Positions 17,303-26,154 of a stretch of 64,000 nucleotides of DNA are shown piece after piece. The DNA is taken from assembly GCA_963752855.1 (NCBI GenBank), contig CAVVZX010000037.1, forward strand, positions 28,892 through 92,891, read 5' to 3'. Below the pieces are notes generated by a model. That model was not told the DNA's origin. It made no database searches and worked only from the letters and a program-made list of their open reading frames with translations. Position numbers and translations under genes: made by a program. Position 1 is the first letter of the stretch. The number at the start of each line of letters is the position of its first letter. Source of the DNA: DATJPW01 sp963752855 (lineage in GTDB: Bacteria > Desulfobacterota > Desulfomonilia > Desulfomonilales > Desulfomonilaceae).

Positions 17303-17830
17303 ATGGCCACAAAGAAGATCAGCGGAAAAGGCCTCGCTGCCGACGTTCGTTCCGGAATGGATTGCGCCGCGCTCACCGAGAAGCATGACCTTTCCGTAAA
17401 GGAATTAAAAAAGGCCCTTGCGGCAATAGTCGCCAGAGGCGTCCTGTCTCAAGACGAACTGCCCGCCTGGCTGGCGGAAGAGAAGCCGTGGAAATGCCCC
17501 AAATGCGGACGAGGTCAACCGGAGCGATTCGAGCGATGCCCTATCTGTGGAGTCATCATAGATAAGCTTCGCAAAAACCCTTCAGAGGCTTCTCCAGCGC
17601 CTTTATCGAAAGCTTCTCCTCCGCCCATACCTGAATTTTCAACATGGAAGAGTGACTCGCCCAAAAGCCCGATTTCCGGAATGGCTAAAGTGGCCGCAAT
17701 CGGAGCTGTGGCTCTGCTGGTGATAGGGTTAGGCTGGAAACTCGCCGGCAGGCAGCCCGAGGCGCCGACAATTCCGGCCGCTCGTCAAACGGAGACTTCA
17801 GAGGCTCTGCCAGGCCGTTTCGAAGGCTGA
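17303..17830 (+). CDS. Small zinc-ribbon protein with a single membrane segment
   Basis: Starting at ATG 17303, right after AGGAGGGGAG, the product is 175 residues. Residues 8-50 form a short helical module (ADVRSGMDCAALTEKHDLSV followed by KELKKALAAIVARGVLS) of a type I associate with deltaproteobacterial proteins. A zinc ribbon follows (CPKCGRG ... CPICG), then a Pro/Ser-rich linker, then a transmembrane segment near residues 124-142 (KVAAIGAVALLVIGLGW). The frame ends at 17830, 36 bases before the transglutaminase-like gene. One of the other frames also stays open across the join, so the two may be halves of one membrane-anchored protein broken by indels. Confidence 0.65.
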   Translation: MATKKISGKGLAADVRSGMDCAALTEKHDLSVKELKKALAAIVARGVLSQDELPAWLAEEKPWKCPKCGRGQPERFERCPICGVIIDKLRKNPSEASPAPLSKASPPPIPEFSTWKSDSPKSPISGMAKVAAIGAVALLVIGLGWKLAGRQPEAPTIPAARQTETSEALPGRFEG

Positions 17831-17865
17831 GCCCTCCCAGGAAGGCAACGCGGACTACCAGGCAG

Positions 17866-18501
17866 ATGGACCCCTCGGAAGAGGCGATCCTGAAGAACCG
17901 CAAAGCGCTGCGGATAGCCAAACTGGCCCATGACTACGAGAAAATCCATACATACTCACGTGAGGACATGTTCGCGTGTGTGGATATGTCCGTTGATCTG
18001 TGGAACCAAATCCAAACGGCAGGGATACGGGCGGGCCTGATGGCGGGTAATGTCGAAACGGATATAACGGGCCTTAGGGGGGAAAATATGCCCCAATACG
18101 TGGCGCTAATGAATCACGCGTGGGTAGTGGCGGAGATTGAACTCGGGAAATGGCTTCCTGTGGAAGCCACTGCCGGCGCGATAGTGAATCCGCTGGCCCC
18201 GAATTATTCGCTGTACTTCTCGGGCGAGTTCTTTACGAATCCGCGAGAATTCAAATCGTTTGAGGAACTGAGGCGACATCTCTTTAAGAACTGTATGGAA
18301 GCGCATCAAATGGCGGATAGCTTTCGCTCGCTGGTGCAGAACCGGCCCGAGACAAAAGAGGAAGTGTTGCAAGCGTACAGGGCTAGGGGGCAGCTTGACC
18401 AGAGGGCCAGAGATTGCAAGGAGCATTTTGAAACAATCCAGCGGATCCTCAACAATCGCGCTGAAATGATCGTTCCGTGGGTTACCCATTGGGGTCAATA
18501 G
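17866..18501 (+). CDS. Transglutaminase-like (cysteine protease fold) protein
   Basis: The 211-residue product has the order of a transglutaminase-like triad: Cys in YSREDMFACVDMSVDLWNQI, His in ALMNHAWVVAEIELGKW, and an acidic residue in LPVEATAG, where many relatives have Asp-Pro. No signal peptide is present in this frame. The upstream neighbour supplies a zinc ribbon and a transmembrane helix and ends 36 bases earlier, so the complete protein may be a membrane-tethered peptidase or transglutaminase. The assignment comes from motif order only; the substrate is unknown. Confidence 0.55.
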   Translation: MDPSEEAILKNRKALRIAKLAHDYEKIHTYSREDMFACVDMSVDLWNQIQTAGIRAGLMAGNVETDITGLRGENMPQYVALMNHAWVVAEIELGKWLPVEATAGAIVNPLAPNYSLYFSGEFFTNPREFKSFEELRRHLFKNCMEAHQMADSFRSLVQNRPETKEEVLQAYRARGQLDQRARDCKEHFETIQRILNNRAEMIVPWVTHWGQ

Positions 18502-18542
18502 ACCGGGCCGTTTCACTTCTTGCGCTGAATCGGAGATTCTCC

Positions 18543-18816
18543 ATGAATACTCGACCCGTTAGCATAATAACAAAGCTATGGTTGATCTCTATTCTGGTTT
18601 TGGCTCTGCTGGTTTGGGATGGAGTCGCCGCTGGCGACACGCTCTCGACGGGCAGGTCGATCAAGCGGTAAAGAAAGGGAACTTGGCAATGGTCAACTTC
18701 CTTCTGGACAAGGTGCAGAGGTCAATGCAAAGGACGAGGGAGAATGGACGGCCCTGAGCTTCGTTGCGGAACGTGGAGCAACCGATGTGGCGGCTACTGG
18801 AGGCGCACGGAGCTAA
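18543..18816 (+). pseudogene. Exported ankyrin-repeat protein remnant
   Basis: A signal-peptide-like start (MNTRPVSIITKLWLISILVL) is followed, after two changes of frame, by GNLAMVNFLLDKG and EVNAKDEGEWTALSFVAERG, which fit consecutive ankyrin-repeat positions. The remnant is only about 90 codons long, against two or more repeats in functional proteins, and ends immediately before the penicillin acylase gene. It is probably a decayed gene. Frame breaks are near 18640 and 18710. Confidence 0.5.
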
Positions 18817-18887
18817 CTGATCCGATGTCTTCGCCCAACATGGATCATATGAAAAACAATTTCTTTGAACATCACGGAGGGAGCGGA

Positions 18888-20090
18888 TTGAAATTCAAAA
18901 GAGCGCTGTTCATCGTATGTGTGGTCCTGCTGATCGTCGTGGCAGGGCTTGTTTACATTCCACCTTACCTGAACTCTTATCAGACTGACGGCGCAATCAC
19001 GCTGCCGGGCCTGAGCAAGCCCGTCATAGTCACACGTGATGAAAAAGGCATGGCCTACATCAAGGCTGAGAATTTCGAGGACGCCATAATCGCCCAAGGT
19101 TTTGTCACGGCCCAGGACAGACTCTTCCAGATGCAGCTCAACCGAATGATGGCCCAGGGCAGGATTTCGGAACTGGCCGGAGATAAAGCCATCGGCCTGG
19201 ATACTCGCATGAGGACTATCGGAATGCATCGAGTCGCAAAAGCGCACGCGAAAATCTTGGACAAAGAGACACGCGATTTCTTTCAAAAATATGCGGACGG
19301 CGTCAATGCTTTCATCAACAATAGGCCGCAGGAGCGCCCTGTGGAATTCAAGCTCTCAGGACTCAGTCCGGAACAATGGACAATAGAGGATTCTCTGTCA
19401 GTCCTCTACTACATGGCATGGACAACTTCAGGAAATATACAGATCGAAATCATAGCTCAGATGCTCGTGGAAAAACTCGGACCGGAAAAAGCCGCGGAGT
19501 TGTTTCCGATCAACGTAAATCCCGATGAAAGAATCGAAAAAGCTCAAGCCGAGCCCCCCCCTTTACTAAAGGGGGGTACGGGGGGATTTGAGGACAAGAC
19601 GGACCTTTCGCAGGACGACGCCATCCAGGGATACCTGGAGAGTCCCTCATCATTGGTGGGGAGCAATAATTGGGCGACCGGTCCGCGATTGTCCCCAAAC
19701 GGCAAATGCGTTGTGGCGAATGATCCTCACCTGGATTCTCGCCTTCTGCCCGGTGTGTGGCACACTTGCGGGATCATCACGCCTGAATACAGGCAAGTGG
19801 GCGCGATGATCGCGGGCATTCCCGGCCTTGTGGTGGGGCGCACGGATCATATTGCGGTGGGAGTCACCAATGCCTACGGAGATTGCCAGGACCTATATGT
19901 CGAAACCATGGATCCCAAAGACCCGAACAAATACATGGAAGGCGAGACCTCTCTGCCGTTCCGTGTAGAGGAAGAAACGCTTAAAATCAAAGACAAGCAA
20001 GCCCCGAAGGGATACAGAGAAGAAAAAATCAAGATCAGATTCACGAAGCGCGGCCCGATCATCTCATCAGCTTGGAACGCTCAAAACTAA
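18888..20090 (+). CDS. Penicillin acylase family protein, N-terminal part (alpha region and nucleophile)
   Basis: TTG at 18888 has GGAGGGAG just upstream and opens with a hydrophobic anchor (KRALFIVCVVLLIVVAGLVYI), so I prefer it to the upstream ATGs. The alpha region contains the conserved GFVTAQDRLFQMQLNRMMAQ. The beta-chain nucleophile Ser lies in SNNWATGPRLS, where autocleavage would expose it. This Ntn-hydrolase family cleaves amide bonds of acylated substrates, such as acyl-homoserine lactones or beta-lactam side chains, in the periplasm. A repeat encoding PPPLLKGGTGGFED lies in the spacer before the nucleophile. The frame ends at 20090; the rest of the protein is in another frame. Confidence 0.8.
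   Translation: MKFKRALFIVCVVLLIVVAGLVYIPPYLNSYQTDGAITLPGLSKPVIVTRDEKGMAYIKAENFEDAIIAQGFVTAQDRLFQMQLNRMMAQGRISELAGDKAIGLDTRMRTIGMHRVAKAHAKILDKETRDFFQKYADGVNAFINNRPQERPVEFKLSGLSPEQWTIEDSLSVLYYMAWTTSGNIQIEIIAQMLVEKLGPEKAAELFPINVNPDERIEKAQAEPPPLLKGGTGGFEDKTDLSQDDAIQGYLESPSSLVGSNNWATGPRLSPNGKCVVANDPHLDSRLLPGVWHTCGIITPEYRQVGAMIAGIPGLVVGRTDHIAVGVTNAYGDCQDLYVETMDPKDPNKYMEGETSLPFRVEEETLKIKDKQAPKGYREEKIKIRFTKRGPIISSAWNAQN
19554..19593 (+). repeat. C/G-tract palindromic repeat inserted in frame in the penicillin acylase gene
   Basis: A run of eight C, then TTTACTAAA, then six G, TAC and six G with ATTTGAGG. The same element in inverted orientation lies at 36003-36047 in an intergenic gap (ATCCCCCC, TTACTAA, AGGGGGGG). 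Inside the acylase it encodes PPPLLKGGTGGFED and keeps the reading frame, in the region that separates the alpha and beta chains. Confidence 0.7.
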
Positions 20091-21306
20091 CAAAGCGCTC
20101 TCGCTTAGATGGGCCGCAGCGGAGACAATGGCTCCCGGCATGGGATTTCTGAAGCTCGCAATGGCAAAATCCGCCGAGGAAGCCGCGGAAGCGATTAAAG
20201 AGATCAACATGATTGTGTTGAACTTCGTGTTTGCCGACACGAAGGGTAACATCGGGTGGCGTGTTTCAGGAAAATTGCCCATTAGATCTCAGCGAGACAG
20301 CACAGTGCCCTATGTCGTGAAGGATGGCAAGGACAATTGGATCGGATGGATACCGGCCGAGGAGATGCCGCATTCCAACAACCCTGCGAGGGGTTGGGTG
20401 GGCACGTGCAATCACATGACGGTCCCCAGCGACTACAAGTATTACTATTCTTCACAGGCGTCTCCATCCTACCGCCAGAGAAGACTGATAGAGCTTCTGG
20501 ACGCTCCAGGCCCCAAATCTGTCGACGATCATTGGCGATTCCAGCGGGACGACCTCAATGTTATGGCCGGGAAAATAGCGCCTATAATGGCTGGGGCCCT
20601 CAAGGCCAAGAAAGATACCGAAGATATGGGCGCCATCCTGGCTTCTTGGGATTTTCACGATGATCTCGCCAAGGCGGCTCCGACAATTTTTCAGGAGACT
20701 TACAGGAATTTCGCGCGTCTTGTCTTCGAAGATAAGCTCGGCCCGCAGCTTGCCGGCGCGCTGCTGAATAGTCCGTATTTCTGGCAGGAGCGACTCCAGC
20801 GCATGGTATTGGCTGGTTCTTCTTCGTTTGAGAAAACACCCAATCCCGATCAAAAGAAGATAGATGAGCTGTTCCGGAAGGCCGGGCTCCAGGCAAAGGA
20901 ACGTCTTACCGCGTCAATGGGGAATGATCCACAGCAATGGACCTGGGGTAGGGCCCATCAGGCCGAATGGCTGAACCCGATTAGGCGAGAGGGTTTCGGG
21001 AAATCACTCCTGGGAGGCGAGATTCGCCCTATGGCCGGTTCGGGAGAAACTCTGTACCGAGCTTCATATCGGTTCGACAAGCCGTTCGATATTGTTGAAT
21101 TCGCTTCGTTGCGAATGGTGGCCGATCTAGGGGACACAGACAAAGTTGTGGGGGTTCTGCCCGGCGGAGTTGTGAGTCGCACTTTTCATCGGCGCCAAAA
21201 GGACCAAATTGAGCCTTTTATGAAAGGCGACAAGGTCTACTGGTGGTTCAGCGACAAAGCGATCAACGAACACGGTAAACACAGGCAGGCGCTGAATCCG
21301 CAGTAG
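20083..21306 (+). CDS. Penicillin acylase family protein, C-terminal part (beta region)
   Basis: This frame continues the acylase after a one-base break near 20083. ALSLRWAAAETMAPGMGFLK follows directly on the RGPIISSAWNA end of the upstream frame. Conserved beta-chain features include FADTKGNIGWRVSGKLPIR, GWVGTCNHMTVPSDYKYYYS and QWTWGRAHQAEWLNP with GSGETLYRASY near the end, which match the C-terminal half of penicillin amidases. The two segments together give about 805 residues, normal for the family. A perfect 40-bp palindrome follows the stop. Confidence 0.8.
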   Translation, partial: KTNKALSLRWAAAETMAPGMGFLKLAMAKSAEEAAEAIKEINMIVLNFVFADTKGNIGWRVSGKLPIRSQRDSTVPYVVKDGKDNWIGWIPAEEMPHSNNPARGWVGTCNHMTVPSDYKYYYSSQASPSYRQRRLIELLDAPGPKSVDDHWRFQRDDLNVMAGKIAPIMAGALKAKKDTEDMGAILASWDFHDDLAKAAPTIFQETYRNFARLVFEDKLGPQLAGALLNSPYFWQERLQRMVLAGSSSFEKTPNPDQKKIDELFRKAGLQAKERLTASMGNDPQQWTWGRAHQAEWLNPIRREGFGKSLLGGEIRPMAGSGETLYRASYRFDKPFDIVEFASLRMVADLGDTDKVVGVLPGGVVSRTFHRRQKDQIEPFMKGDKVYWWFSDKAINEHGKHRQALNPQ

Positions 21307-21327
21307 GAGGTTTAGGAAGGCGGATGC

Positions 21328-21367
21328 CCAGGAGGGAAACCCTTTTGCAAAAGGGTTTCCCTCCTGG
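21328..21367. repeat. Perfect 40-bp palindrome (TTTTGCAAAA core)
   Basis: The sequence from CCAGGAGGGAAACC to GGTTTCCCTCCTGG, with ACCCTTTTGCAAAAGGGT at its centre, is perfectly self-complementary over 40 bases. It begins 21 bases after the penicillin acylase stop and could act as a transcription terminator or mRNA-stabilising hairpin, but no T run follows. Related, less perfect copies lie near 17010-17060 and at 17191-17223. Confidence 0.8.
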
Positions 21368-21498
21368 AACCTCCTTTCCGAAAACTCTCATATTGTTGCG
21401 GTGAGGTTGGGAGAGGACAAAAGACTTTGCGTTCCCGCACACGGCATGACGTGCATGCGTAGGGGCGCACGGCTGTGCGTCCGTACATATTTCTTCTC

Positions 21499-21620
21499 GT
21501 TCCCAGACTCTGCCTGGGAATGCCTGTGGCGGAGGCTCTGCCTCCACTATCATTGTGAAAAGAAAACATTTTCCGGGCAGAGCCCGGAAGGTATGGGTTC
21601 CCATGCGTTCCTCGGAACCA
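21499..21620. repeat. Multi-hairpin repeat (CTCTGCCT / GCAGAGCC family)
   Basis: Three hairpins in series: GTTCCCAGACTCTGCCTGGG (21499-21518), the perfect GGAGGCT-C-TGCCTCC-like stem at 21531-21545, and TTCCGGGCAGAGCCCGGAA (21571-21589), followed by GGTTCCCATGCGTTCCTCGG. Such serial hairpins are a common type of interspersed repeat in deltaproteobacterial intergenic DNA. Confidence 0.55.
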
Positions 21621-21950
21621 GAAAACCCTCAATCGTTGCAACGGCGGGCTGGCACTGCGGGGTTCTCCCTGCATAGTGGCACAAAAAGGAAGAAATCAAT
21701 CCAATGGGATCTGAAAAATTGTAATGCGATTCGGCGTCTATTCGGTTTACGAATCTGGCCACAGGTTCAAAAACAGCATCAGCACTCGGCAAAGGAAACC
21801 ATTCGTGCTGCACGAGGCAAAAGCGGCTGTTCTCTCAATTACGGGTGGTCAAAGATGGGATGGGCAATAAAGATTTGGATATCGTATCGTACTTTTCAGT
21901 TCAATAAAGAACTATTGAGGTGACATCAGACGGCTCAACTCACTCATGCT

Positions 21951-22805
21951 TTATCCCAGTCCAAGTGTGAGCGGTTCCCGAGCGACAGTGACAAACAAGT
22001 CCTCGAGGGTTTTTTTGCCGTGCTCGTTGGGCAAGGACTTCGGGTCCCCTTCAAGCAATATTCTTCCCCGTGAGAGAAAGAGCACGCGGTCGCATACATC
22101 TTCCACTTCGTACATATTGTGCGAGGTCCATAACACTCCGCATCCACTTTGGAGAGCAAACTGGCGGATCTTGACGCGCACCTCGCGAGCGATGGCGGGA
22201 TCGAGCGACGCGGTCGGCTCATCGAGAAGAAGCAAGTGCGGCTGATTGAGCATGGCCTTGGCTAGACATATGCGAGTTTGTTCTCCGGACGAGAGCACCC
22301 CGCACTTTACATTCCGAAACGCCTCCAGGTCGAACTGCTTGAGCATCAAGTCAATCCGTTCCGTCAAATTCTTCACGCCATATAGGAGGCCGAAAACACG
22401 TAAATTTTGATACGCGGTCAAATTGCCGGGAAGCGGAGCGTAGGTCGCCGCAAAATTAGTTCGCTCCAGGGCCTGCGAGCGGTGAGTCGCTATGTTTAGA
22501 CCTTCAACGCGAATTGTCCCTGAACTCGGTTCGAGAACGCTGAGAATCATATTGATGGTCGTTGTCTTTCCTGCTCCGTTTGGACCCAACAACCCCACAA
22601 TCTCGTTAGGCCCGACGTCAAACGTAACCCCGTCCACCGCGACCGTAGACCCGAACTCTTTGCGCAATTCGCTGACTGAAAGCACTTTTGATATAGAAGA
22701 TTCCTGAGACCGAATTGAGTTTTTCACTGGGTTGCCCGCTTTTCCGCGCGGCATGCGATCCGTAAGGTACGTCTCTTTTGTTGGGACATGGTTGCATCTC
22801 CGCAT
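21951..22805 (-). CDS. ABC-2-type transporter ATP-binding protein
   Basis: The 284-residue product contains Walker A (GLLGPNGAGKTTTIN), the Q-loop region, the signature LSSGEQTRICLAKAM, Walker B (HLLLLDEPTASLD) and the switch His (LWTSHNMYEVE). This pattern belongs to the ATPases of ABC-2-type exporters (drug, polysaccharide or Na+ export). The first 40 residues lie outside the domain, so the true start may be a GTG downstream of 22805. No permease gene follows in the same direction; the downstream gap is repeat-filled, so the partner may be elsewhere or lost. Confidence 0.85.
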   Translation of the reverse strand: MRRCNHVPTKETYLTDRMPRGKAGNPVKNSIRSQESSISKVLSVSELRKEFGSTVAVDGVTFDVGPNEIVGLLGPNGAGKTTTINMILSVLEPSSGTIRVEGLNIATHRSQALERTNFAATYAPLPGNLTAYQNLRVFGLLYGVKNLTERIDLMLKQFDLEAFRNVKCGVLSSGEQTRICLAKAMLNQPHLLLLDEPTASLDPAIAREVRVKIRQFALQSGCGVLWTSHNMYEVEDVCDRVLFLSRGRILLEGDPKSLPNEHGKKTLEDLFVTVAREPLTLGLG

Positions 22806-22922
22806 TCAAATCACTTGTTGTAAAGATTGGCTTTAACGGTTCGTTAGTCAAGTCGGCCACGTGAAGGGTGGGGGACCGCTCTTCCGCCTGTGACGCGATA
22901 TCAACCAACTCTCGGCGCAACA

Positions 22923-24909
22923 TCAATTGCTGAGAACGCTGTTTTCGATCTCCTCAAGCTGAGTGTGCAATTCTTCCCAGCGGGTCTCCAGGCGCTTAAC
23001 CCGGTCCGTAACCTCTGCGGACTCTTCCACGAGAGGCAGGATCATATCTTTGTTTTCGTAGTTGACCGGATCGGCCATCAGATTCTCGATCTCTCGGAGC
23101 CGCGATTCTTGTCGGGCCATCTCCTTTTCAACGGCCGCGATCTCCGCTTTTACCGGGCCCTGTCTTTTGGAAAGCGCAATTCGGCGCTGAGCTTCTTTTC
23201 GCTTGCGCTCTTTGCGGGACTCTACCGAAGAGGATTCGGAATCGACAATCCGTGACGGGGGTGGGGCTACCGGGGCCGGCGCCGCGATTTCTTCCGACTG
23301 CTCCATCAATCTCTTTTTTGTACTGATAATCTTCGTAATTGCCCAGATAATGCTCGGCCCGGCCGTCCCGGATCTCCAGAATTGCATTACAAACCGCATT
23401 CATCAGACGACGATCGTGAGTTATCATCACAAGAGTCCCTGTGAATCGCTTCATGCCTTCTTCGAGGATTTCACAGGAAGGTATATCCAGGTGATTGGTA
23501 GGCTCATCCATCAAGAGCAAATTCGGCGGCGCAAGAAGTATCTTCACCAAAGCCAGTCGACTCTTTTCCCCTCCGGACAAAACCTTCACTCTCTTGAACA
23601 CGTCATCGCCGGAAAAAAGGAATGCTCCCAACAGATTGCGAACTTCCTGCTCGGGTATGCCGGGCGAGACGGAAAAAGCCTCTTCTAGCAGTGACCTATC
23701 AGTATTAAGGCTCTCGGACTGGTGCTGAGCGAAATAGCCCACAAGAGCGTTTTGCCCGAGCTTGACGGTCCCACCATCATACGGAAGGACCCCGGCCATT
23801 ATTTTCAGAAGAGTGGATTTTCCCGCGCCGTTGGGGCCGACCAATCCAATGCGGTCCTGGCTCCGCACGTTGAAGCTGAAGCCGTTGTACACTTCTCGAC
23901 TGTCGAAACGTTTCACCAGATCTGTTATTTCCAGGACGCTCTTGCCGGAAGGAGGCGGTTGAGGAAAATTGAATTTAATGGTTTTCGGGCGGGGCGGCAG
24001 CTCAACCCTCTCCATTTTCTCGAGCATTTTCACTCGGCTCTGAACTCGGCTCGCTGTCCTTGCCTTGACGCGATTCTGATCGATGAACTTCTGAATCCGC
24101 TTGATCTTCTCTTGCTGATTCTTGTACCAGGCATCAAGGACATCTTCCTGCAATTCCTTGCTCCGCTCGTAATCATCAAACGATCCCGTGTAGACGGTCG
24201 CTTTCCCTCTGTTCACTTCTATGATCCGTTTGACCAGCTTATTCAGGAATGCCCTGTCATGTGAGACCAGCAATAGCGCGCCTTTGTAATTGGCGAGATA
24301 TTCCTCAACCCAGAGAAGGCTCTCCAGATCCAGGTGATTCGTCGGTTCGTCCAGCAATAGGGCATCCGGTTCGGCCAGGAGTATTTTGGCGAGAGCGACT
24401 CTCATTCTCCAACCGCCCGAAAACTCGCTCCACCGGCGTCGTTCATCACCAGGTTGGAACCCGAGCCCTTGAAGCGTTTTGAGAGCCCTGGCTTCCAGTG
24501 TGTAGCCGTTGAAGCGTTCGAATTCGTGCAACAAACGCCCATGCTCTTCCACGATAGCTTCGACGTTTGAGCTGTCTTCCGATAGTTGCGCCATCTCACG
24601 CTCTAACTGAGTGAGGCGTTCTCGAATGTCGCGGAGTTCATCCGAGATATTCATCACTTCTTCCAGAATCGGACCGTCGTTTCCCTGGATCAACTCCTGA
24701 TGAAGGATCCCCATCCGTATTCTCTTCTCGATAGAGATTTCCCCTGCGTCAGGTGTTATGACTCCTTCCATCATTCCCAGTAGAGTCGATTTGCCCGCGC
24801 CGTTCGGGCCGACCATTCCGACGCGATCACCCCTGTGGACGCTTATATTTACATTTTCAAACAACGGTTTGCCGTTGTAGAATTTTGCTACATTGCTCAA
24901 AAAAATCAC
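22923..24909 (-). CDS. ABC-F family ATPase (energy-dependent translation factor-like), frame broken near the C-terminus
   Basis: Two ABC domains lie in tandem without membrane segments: Walker A GPNGAGKSTLLG (residues about 34-45) and GPNGAGKSTLLKIMA, signatures FSGGWRMRVALAKILL and LSGGEKSRLALVKILL, and Walker B motifs with DEPTNHLD in both. This is the ABC-F architecture of ribosome-associated factors such as EttA/Uup. At 23314-23319 the gene crosses an A6 run on its coding strand. The initial frame then gives a non-protein-like tail, while the next frame continues with MEQSEEIAAPAPVAPPPS and a Lys/Glu-rich coiled coil to 22923. Total length is about 660 residues, as expected for the Uup-like branch with a C-terminal coiled coil. 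Confidence 0.85.
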
Positions 24910-25258
24910 GTTTCAGCTCCGAAATCCGACGTTAACCAATCATTATAACCGATTTTGTGATTGTTTTCATCTGCGCGGCATGACGCAGGCATCCGGTTGT
25001 TGTGAGGTGAAGAGGGCAGACACATGGGTCTGCCCCTACAATCCCCGTCGGTAACATCGGCGCTTCTGTAGGGCGGACCTGCGTGTCCGCCCAGATACAG
25101 ACATGGTGGCTGGTCTTGAACATCAACGCATATCTATAGGCGACCGACGGGCAGTCCTCCCCGTGGCTACGGGAGCTGCTGTAGGGGCGGCACGGCAGCG
25201 CGCCCTCCCTCGGTCTTGCCGGGGTCCACACCATTCGGGATGAACGTGCGTGGCGCTA
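24910..25258. other. Intergenic region with GGGC-stem hairpins
   Basis: Two perfect-stem hairpins are visible, GGGCAGAC-ACATGG-GTCTGCCC (25014-25035) and GGGCGGAC-CTGCGT-GTCCGCCC (25071-25092), each next to the TGTAGGG or CCCCTACA flank seen with other repeats in the window. They belong to the same general class as the GCCGGC hairpins near 26155 and 41471. Nothing coding is supported here. Confidence 0.6.
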
Positions 25259-25693
25259 CTATTTCGGCGGGTTACGACCGGTTTTCCGCAACCAATTCTC
25301 TGCCAATGACACAAACATCCTTGCGGCCTCCATCCCTTGTTCCGCATCTTCTCTCACGTAGATTTGACCGGGAGTCAAATCCGGCAGGCCGTTAGGATAG
25401 CGGGTGGGAATGTAGAATTTGTCCAGCAGCGCTGCTTTGTCGGTCAGGCCTTGGAGGTTTTGTATCTCATCCTTCCTCGGAAAATCTGTAATCAATTTCT
25501 TGACGGAATGACCCCACGGGTCCGCGTCTATCAGGCGCCACAGGGCCTTGATCGCCTTCTCTCCAGCCTGCTGCGCATGGAAACATGCCAAAGAGTATAT
25601 CTCGGCTGATGACAGCGTTTCGGCCGCCAGCAAATCTTCCTTAGCGGTCATCAGCCAGCGTTCGGCCTCATATTGGTTGCGACTCTGACTCAT
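25259..25693 (-). CDS. HEPN-domain protein
   Basis: The 144-residue product has the all-helical HEPN pattern: AERWLMTAKEDLLAAETL, then YSLACFHAQQAGEKAIKALW. HEPN proteins paired with a minimal nucleotidyltransferase form type VII (HEPN-MNT) toxin-antitoxin or abortive-infection modules, where the HEPN protein is an RNase that the MNT protein neutralises, for example by AMPylation. The gene overlaps the MNT gene (stop at 25668) by 26 bases, in the order MNT then HEPN. The R-x4-6-H catalytic motif is not clearly visible, so RNase activity is uncertain. Confidence 0.8.
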   Translation of the reverse strand: MSQSRNQYEAERWLMTAKEDLLAAETLSSAEIYSLACFHAQQAGEKAIKALWRLIDADPWGHSVKKLITDFPRKDEIQNLQGLTDKAALLDKFYIPTRYPNGLPDLTPGQIYVREDAEQGMEAARMFVSLAENWLRKTGRNPPK

Positions 25694-26006
25694 AGATCAC
25701 AATCCCTTCCTTCAGCGCTCGGGCAATAAAAGGGCCATCGGACATTCTTTCGAGTTCCTCGGGGGTGTAGATGAGCAAATCCACGTCCCGTCCACGAACC
25801 ACGTCCGTGATTTCGCCAAAGATACCGTCGTATCGATCCAGGAAGCGCTTATCAGTCCGCTGCACAACCAGAATGTCCAGATCACTCCTGCGAGAGGGTT
25901 CCCCTCTCGCGAACGATCCAAAAACAACCACTTTCATTACGCCATGTTTTTCGAAGATCGCTCTCAGACTGTGAGCCAGGTTTTCCAAGCTGTCTTGTTG
26001 GGACAA
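25668..26006 (-). CDS. Minimal nucleotidyltransferase (MNT) partner of the HEPN protein
   Basis: The product contains the nucleotidyltransferase motif VVVFGSFARGEPSRRSDLDI, with the G-S and D-x-D residues that bind metal and NTP, and a third acidic strand in GRDVDLLIY. I place the start at TTG 26006 because AGAGGGAGATAAC lies just upstream; an ATG at 26063 is less well supported. From that start it has 112 residues, normal for MNT antitoxins. It precedes and overlaps the HEPN gene, the typical arrangement of this module. Confidence 0.8.
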   Translation of the reverse strand: MSQQDSLENLAHSLRAIFEKHGVMKVVVFGSFARGEPSRRSDLDILVVQRTDKRFLDRYDGIFGEITDVVRGRDVDLLIYTPEELERMSDGPFIARALKEGIVIYESESQPI

Positions 26007-26154
26007 AGTTATCTCCCTCTTTCCACAAGCCGCATTGTCCCAAGATCGCAGTAACCGCGGCAAATTTCAACCCATTTGTGACGGAGCGGGAAATGTTAAG
26101 ATTAGTAGGGTCGACTTCTTGCCGGTCCGATGATCAGTGGCGTACCGTCCGGGG

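Larger units (their letters stand above)
21307..21950. other. Repeat-bearing intergenic region
   Basis: This gap between convergent genes holds the 40-bp palindrome and a second element at about 21499-21620 made of consecutive hairpins (TTCCCAGACTCTGCCTGGGAA, GGAGGCTCTGCCTCC, TTCCGGGCAGAGCCCGGAA). From 21630 to 21950 I see nothing identifiable; short open frames there lack credible starts and motifs. Confidence 0.55.

Noticed and set aside
18625..18760. Short frames within the ankyrin remnant as separate genes
   Set aside because: They are pieces of one repeat protein once the frame changes are allowed for, so a single pseudogene is reported.
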